Shown piece after piece: positions 62,774 to 64,000 of a stretch of DNA of 64,000 nucleotides; within the stretch, counting starts at the first letter, position 1, and each line of letters starts with the position of its first letter. A program made the position numbers and the translations under genes. The DNA is from an uncultured Alphaproteobacteria bacterium (lineage in GTDB: Bacteria; Pseudomonadota; Alphaproteobacteria; Rhizobiales; Rhizobiaceae), in contig CAKMZB010000006.1 in assembly GCA_929200315.1 (NCBI GenBank), positions 1 to 64,000 of the forward strand, in the 5' to 3' direction. The notes beneath the pieces were generated by a model that saw only the letters and a list, made by a program, of their open reading frames with translations, was not told the origin of the DNA and searched no databases.

Positions 62774-64000
62774 TTAGAACGACTTGATGACCTTAATCGT
62801 CCCGTTGATGCTGTTGTAATCTTCGCCAACCACGCCACCAACACCAGTTTTGATCTTGATATCCTCTGTGGCGTTGAAGACCACATCCAACGATCCAAAC
62901 ACGCCGCTCGTTTTAAGCTCGTAGTTCGTATCAAAGACGTTGGCGCCACTGAGTGTGGAGTTAACGTCCACATCACCGCTGTCGAAGTCTTCCCGATAGC
63001 CGAGCGTGGCGTTGAAGGTCATATCACCGTGGGTTGCGGAAAGCTTGGCACCGACTTCAACCGCATAGCGCGCATCGTCAGAAGCGGATACCGACAGTGC
63101 TGATATGCCACCCGTCTCGTTGTAGCCATCGATATCGGTATAGGCATACGTACCGGAGATGAACGGTGTGACTGTGAACTCACGGACCGCAATGTCTGTA
63201 CCCACTTCACCGCGAACGGTAACCGAGTAACCGTCATATTCCGCTTTAAGCGTTTCGTTGTTGAACAGGTTGAATCTGGACTGATCGATATTGCTTCGGT
63301 TAGCGGCGAGCACACCAGACACATACCACCCGCTCCATTCCTCAGGATTATAGCGAGCATAGAGCGCGGGCATGAAGCTGGTGATGTCATTGTCTGCGTT
63401 TCGCCCATCTACATTTGTAGCTGCGACAGACAGGCCGAAGCCGTAAAGCAACCCTTCACCGTTGTTCTGATCGACACCCACAGCAAAGCCGGCTGTGTTT
63501 GTATCAAATGAACCAACACCACCTGAGGCGGATTGGCTGGAGAACGCGCCAATACCCTGCGCCCATGCATTATTTTGATAGCCATCCGATCCATCAAGCG
63601 ACAGACCAAACGAATTACCCTGGCCACCGCCCAAGCTTCCCGTACGCAGGGCGAGCAAATCAATGAAACTCTGGTTCGCAGCACCTATACCGGCAAACCC
63701 GGCTTGCGAGCCAGCAGGGCTGTAGCTTGCAAGAACCTCACCGAGGCCAACCCCTGTTCCCTGTCTATAGAGCAGGTCGATAAGCTGCCTCTCAACTGCC
63801 ACAAGGCTACCGACACCGCCCATCTCGGCCTGATCGATAAGCATCTGCGCTGTCGATGACAGACCCAAACCTTTACCACCCTGCAAGACGCTGCCAAGGG
63901 AGGCCGTTGCGGTGGTCAACTCGACGGTGTCCCCACCGGTAATTTCACCGGTGATGCCAACGAGCGCCGAGGTCGAACCATACATCTGAGCCAGACCGTC
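62774..64000 (-). CDS. Autotransporter, C-terminal part (runs off the window)
   Basis: The 3' end of a large type Va secretion gene. At least 409 residues are visible and the frame stays open to the window edge (the last codons before Met at 63985 read DGLAQ). About residues 145 onward form a 12-strand-type beta-barrel with alternating aromatic strands (for example GWYVSGVLAANRS, FTVTPFISGTYAYTDIDGYN) and the outer-membrane insertion signal IKVIKSF with terminal Phe. The segment before it is helical. The passenger lies beyond the window. Several N-x-S/T sequons are visible (NQS, NRS, NET, NAT, NST), potential HMW1C-type sites though partly in the barrel. Confidence 0.9.
   Translation of the reverse strand, partial: DGLAQMYGSTSALVGITGEITGGDTVELTTATASLGSVLQGGKGLGLSSTAQMLIDQAEMGGVGSLVAVERQLIDLLYRQGTGVGLGEVLASYSPAGSQAGFAGIGAANQSFIDLLALRTGSLGGGQGNSFGLSLDGSDGYQNNAWAQGIGAFSSQSASGGVGSFDTNTAGFAVGVDQNNGEGLLYGFGLSVAATNVDGRNADNDITSFMPALYARYNPEEWSGWYVSGVLAANRSNIDQSRFNLFNNETLKAEYDGYSVTVRGEVGTDIAVREFTVTPFISGTYAYTDIDGYNETGGISALSVSASDDARYAVEVGAKLSATHGDMTFNATLGYREDFDSGDVDVNSTLSGANVFDTNYELKTSGVFGSLDVVFNATEDIKIKTGVGGVVGEDYNSINGTIKVIKSF

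Noticed and set aside
1..64000. CRISPR arrays, tRNA or rRNA genes, prophage modules
   Set aside because: No regularly spaced repeats, no cloverleaf or ribosomal motifs and no phage structural genes were recognised by eye; a tRNA scan would be the decisive check.

Overview
The window reads as a chromosomal segment of an alphaproteobacterium, most likely of the Hyphomicrobiales. This is an inference from gene content: tctCBA with TctDE, an iol operon with a LacI regulator, pseudoazurin/NirK/NirV, an IalB-family protein, and densely packed, translationally coupled operons. No rRNA, tRNA or CRISPR array was seen.

Region 1 (1-12.7 kb) is a worn surface-polysaccharide locus. It starts with an IS6-type transposase remnant and an unusually AT-rich membrane-protein gene. 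These are followed by a GT4 glycosyltransferase, a broken epimerase, a polyprenyl-phosphate sugar transferase, an asparagine synthase, a methyltransferase, an O-antigen ligase/polymerase-like protein, a broken TylF-type O-methyltransferase and a MurJ/MviN-like flippase. IS3 remnants close the region. The gene decay, IS debris and uneven base composition point to transfer followed by erosion.

Region 2 (12.8-24.6 kb) is an amino-acid catabolic island. A LysR regulator faces an operon of 3-methylaspartate ammonia-lyase, a family III CoA-transferase, a CitE-like lyase and a class I fumarase. Together these could take 3-methylaspartate through mesaconate, citramalate and citramalyl-CoA to acetyl-CoA plus pyruvate. 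Running towards it is a polar amino-acid ABC importer operon that ends in a two-domain Asp/Glu racemase, with its own divergent LysR gene. No glutamate mutase is present in the window.

Region 3 (24.8-31 kb) is a tripartite tricarboxylate transporter (tctCBA) divergent from a TctDE two-component system. The two-component operon also encodes an extra periplasmic binding protein. Region 4 (31.2-34.8 kb) is a small nitrite-reduction unit: a Crp/Fnr regulator, pseudoazurin, nirV and nirK, with two NnrR/Dnr-type palindromes in the upstream regions.

Region 5 (34.9-48.1 kb) covers inositol catabolism and uptake: iolD-iolC-iolB-iolJ-iolG on the minus strand, a divergent set of Gfo/Idh dehydrogenase, IolE-like and second Gfo/Idh dehydrogenase, a ribose-type ABC importer with a small membrane protein, and a LacI regulator. 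The same 16-bp palindrome occurs in both divergent promoter regions and ties them into one regulon.

Region 6 (48.2-64 kb) looks like a surface-protein glycosylation module. It holds a PpiD-like periplasmic chaperone, a complete ADP-heptose pathway (gmhB, gmhA, hldD, hldE), two TPR proteins (one fused to a GT9-like domain), an HMW1C-like (GT41) N-glycosyltransferase next to an autotransporter that runs off the window, and interspersed GT2, sulfotransferase-like, PhyH-like and IalB-like genes. An autotransporter beside an HMW1C-type enzyme and a private nucleotide-heptose supply is the most interesting system here.
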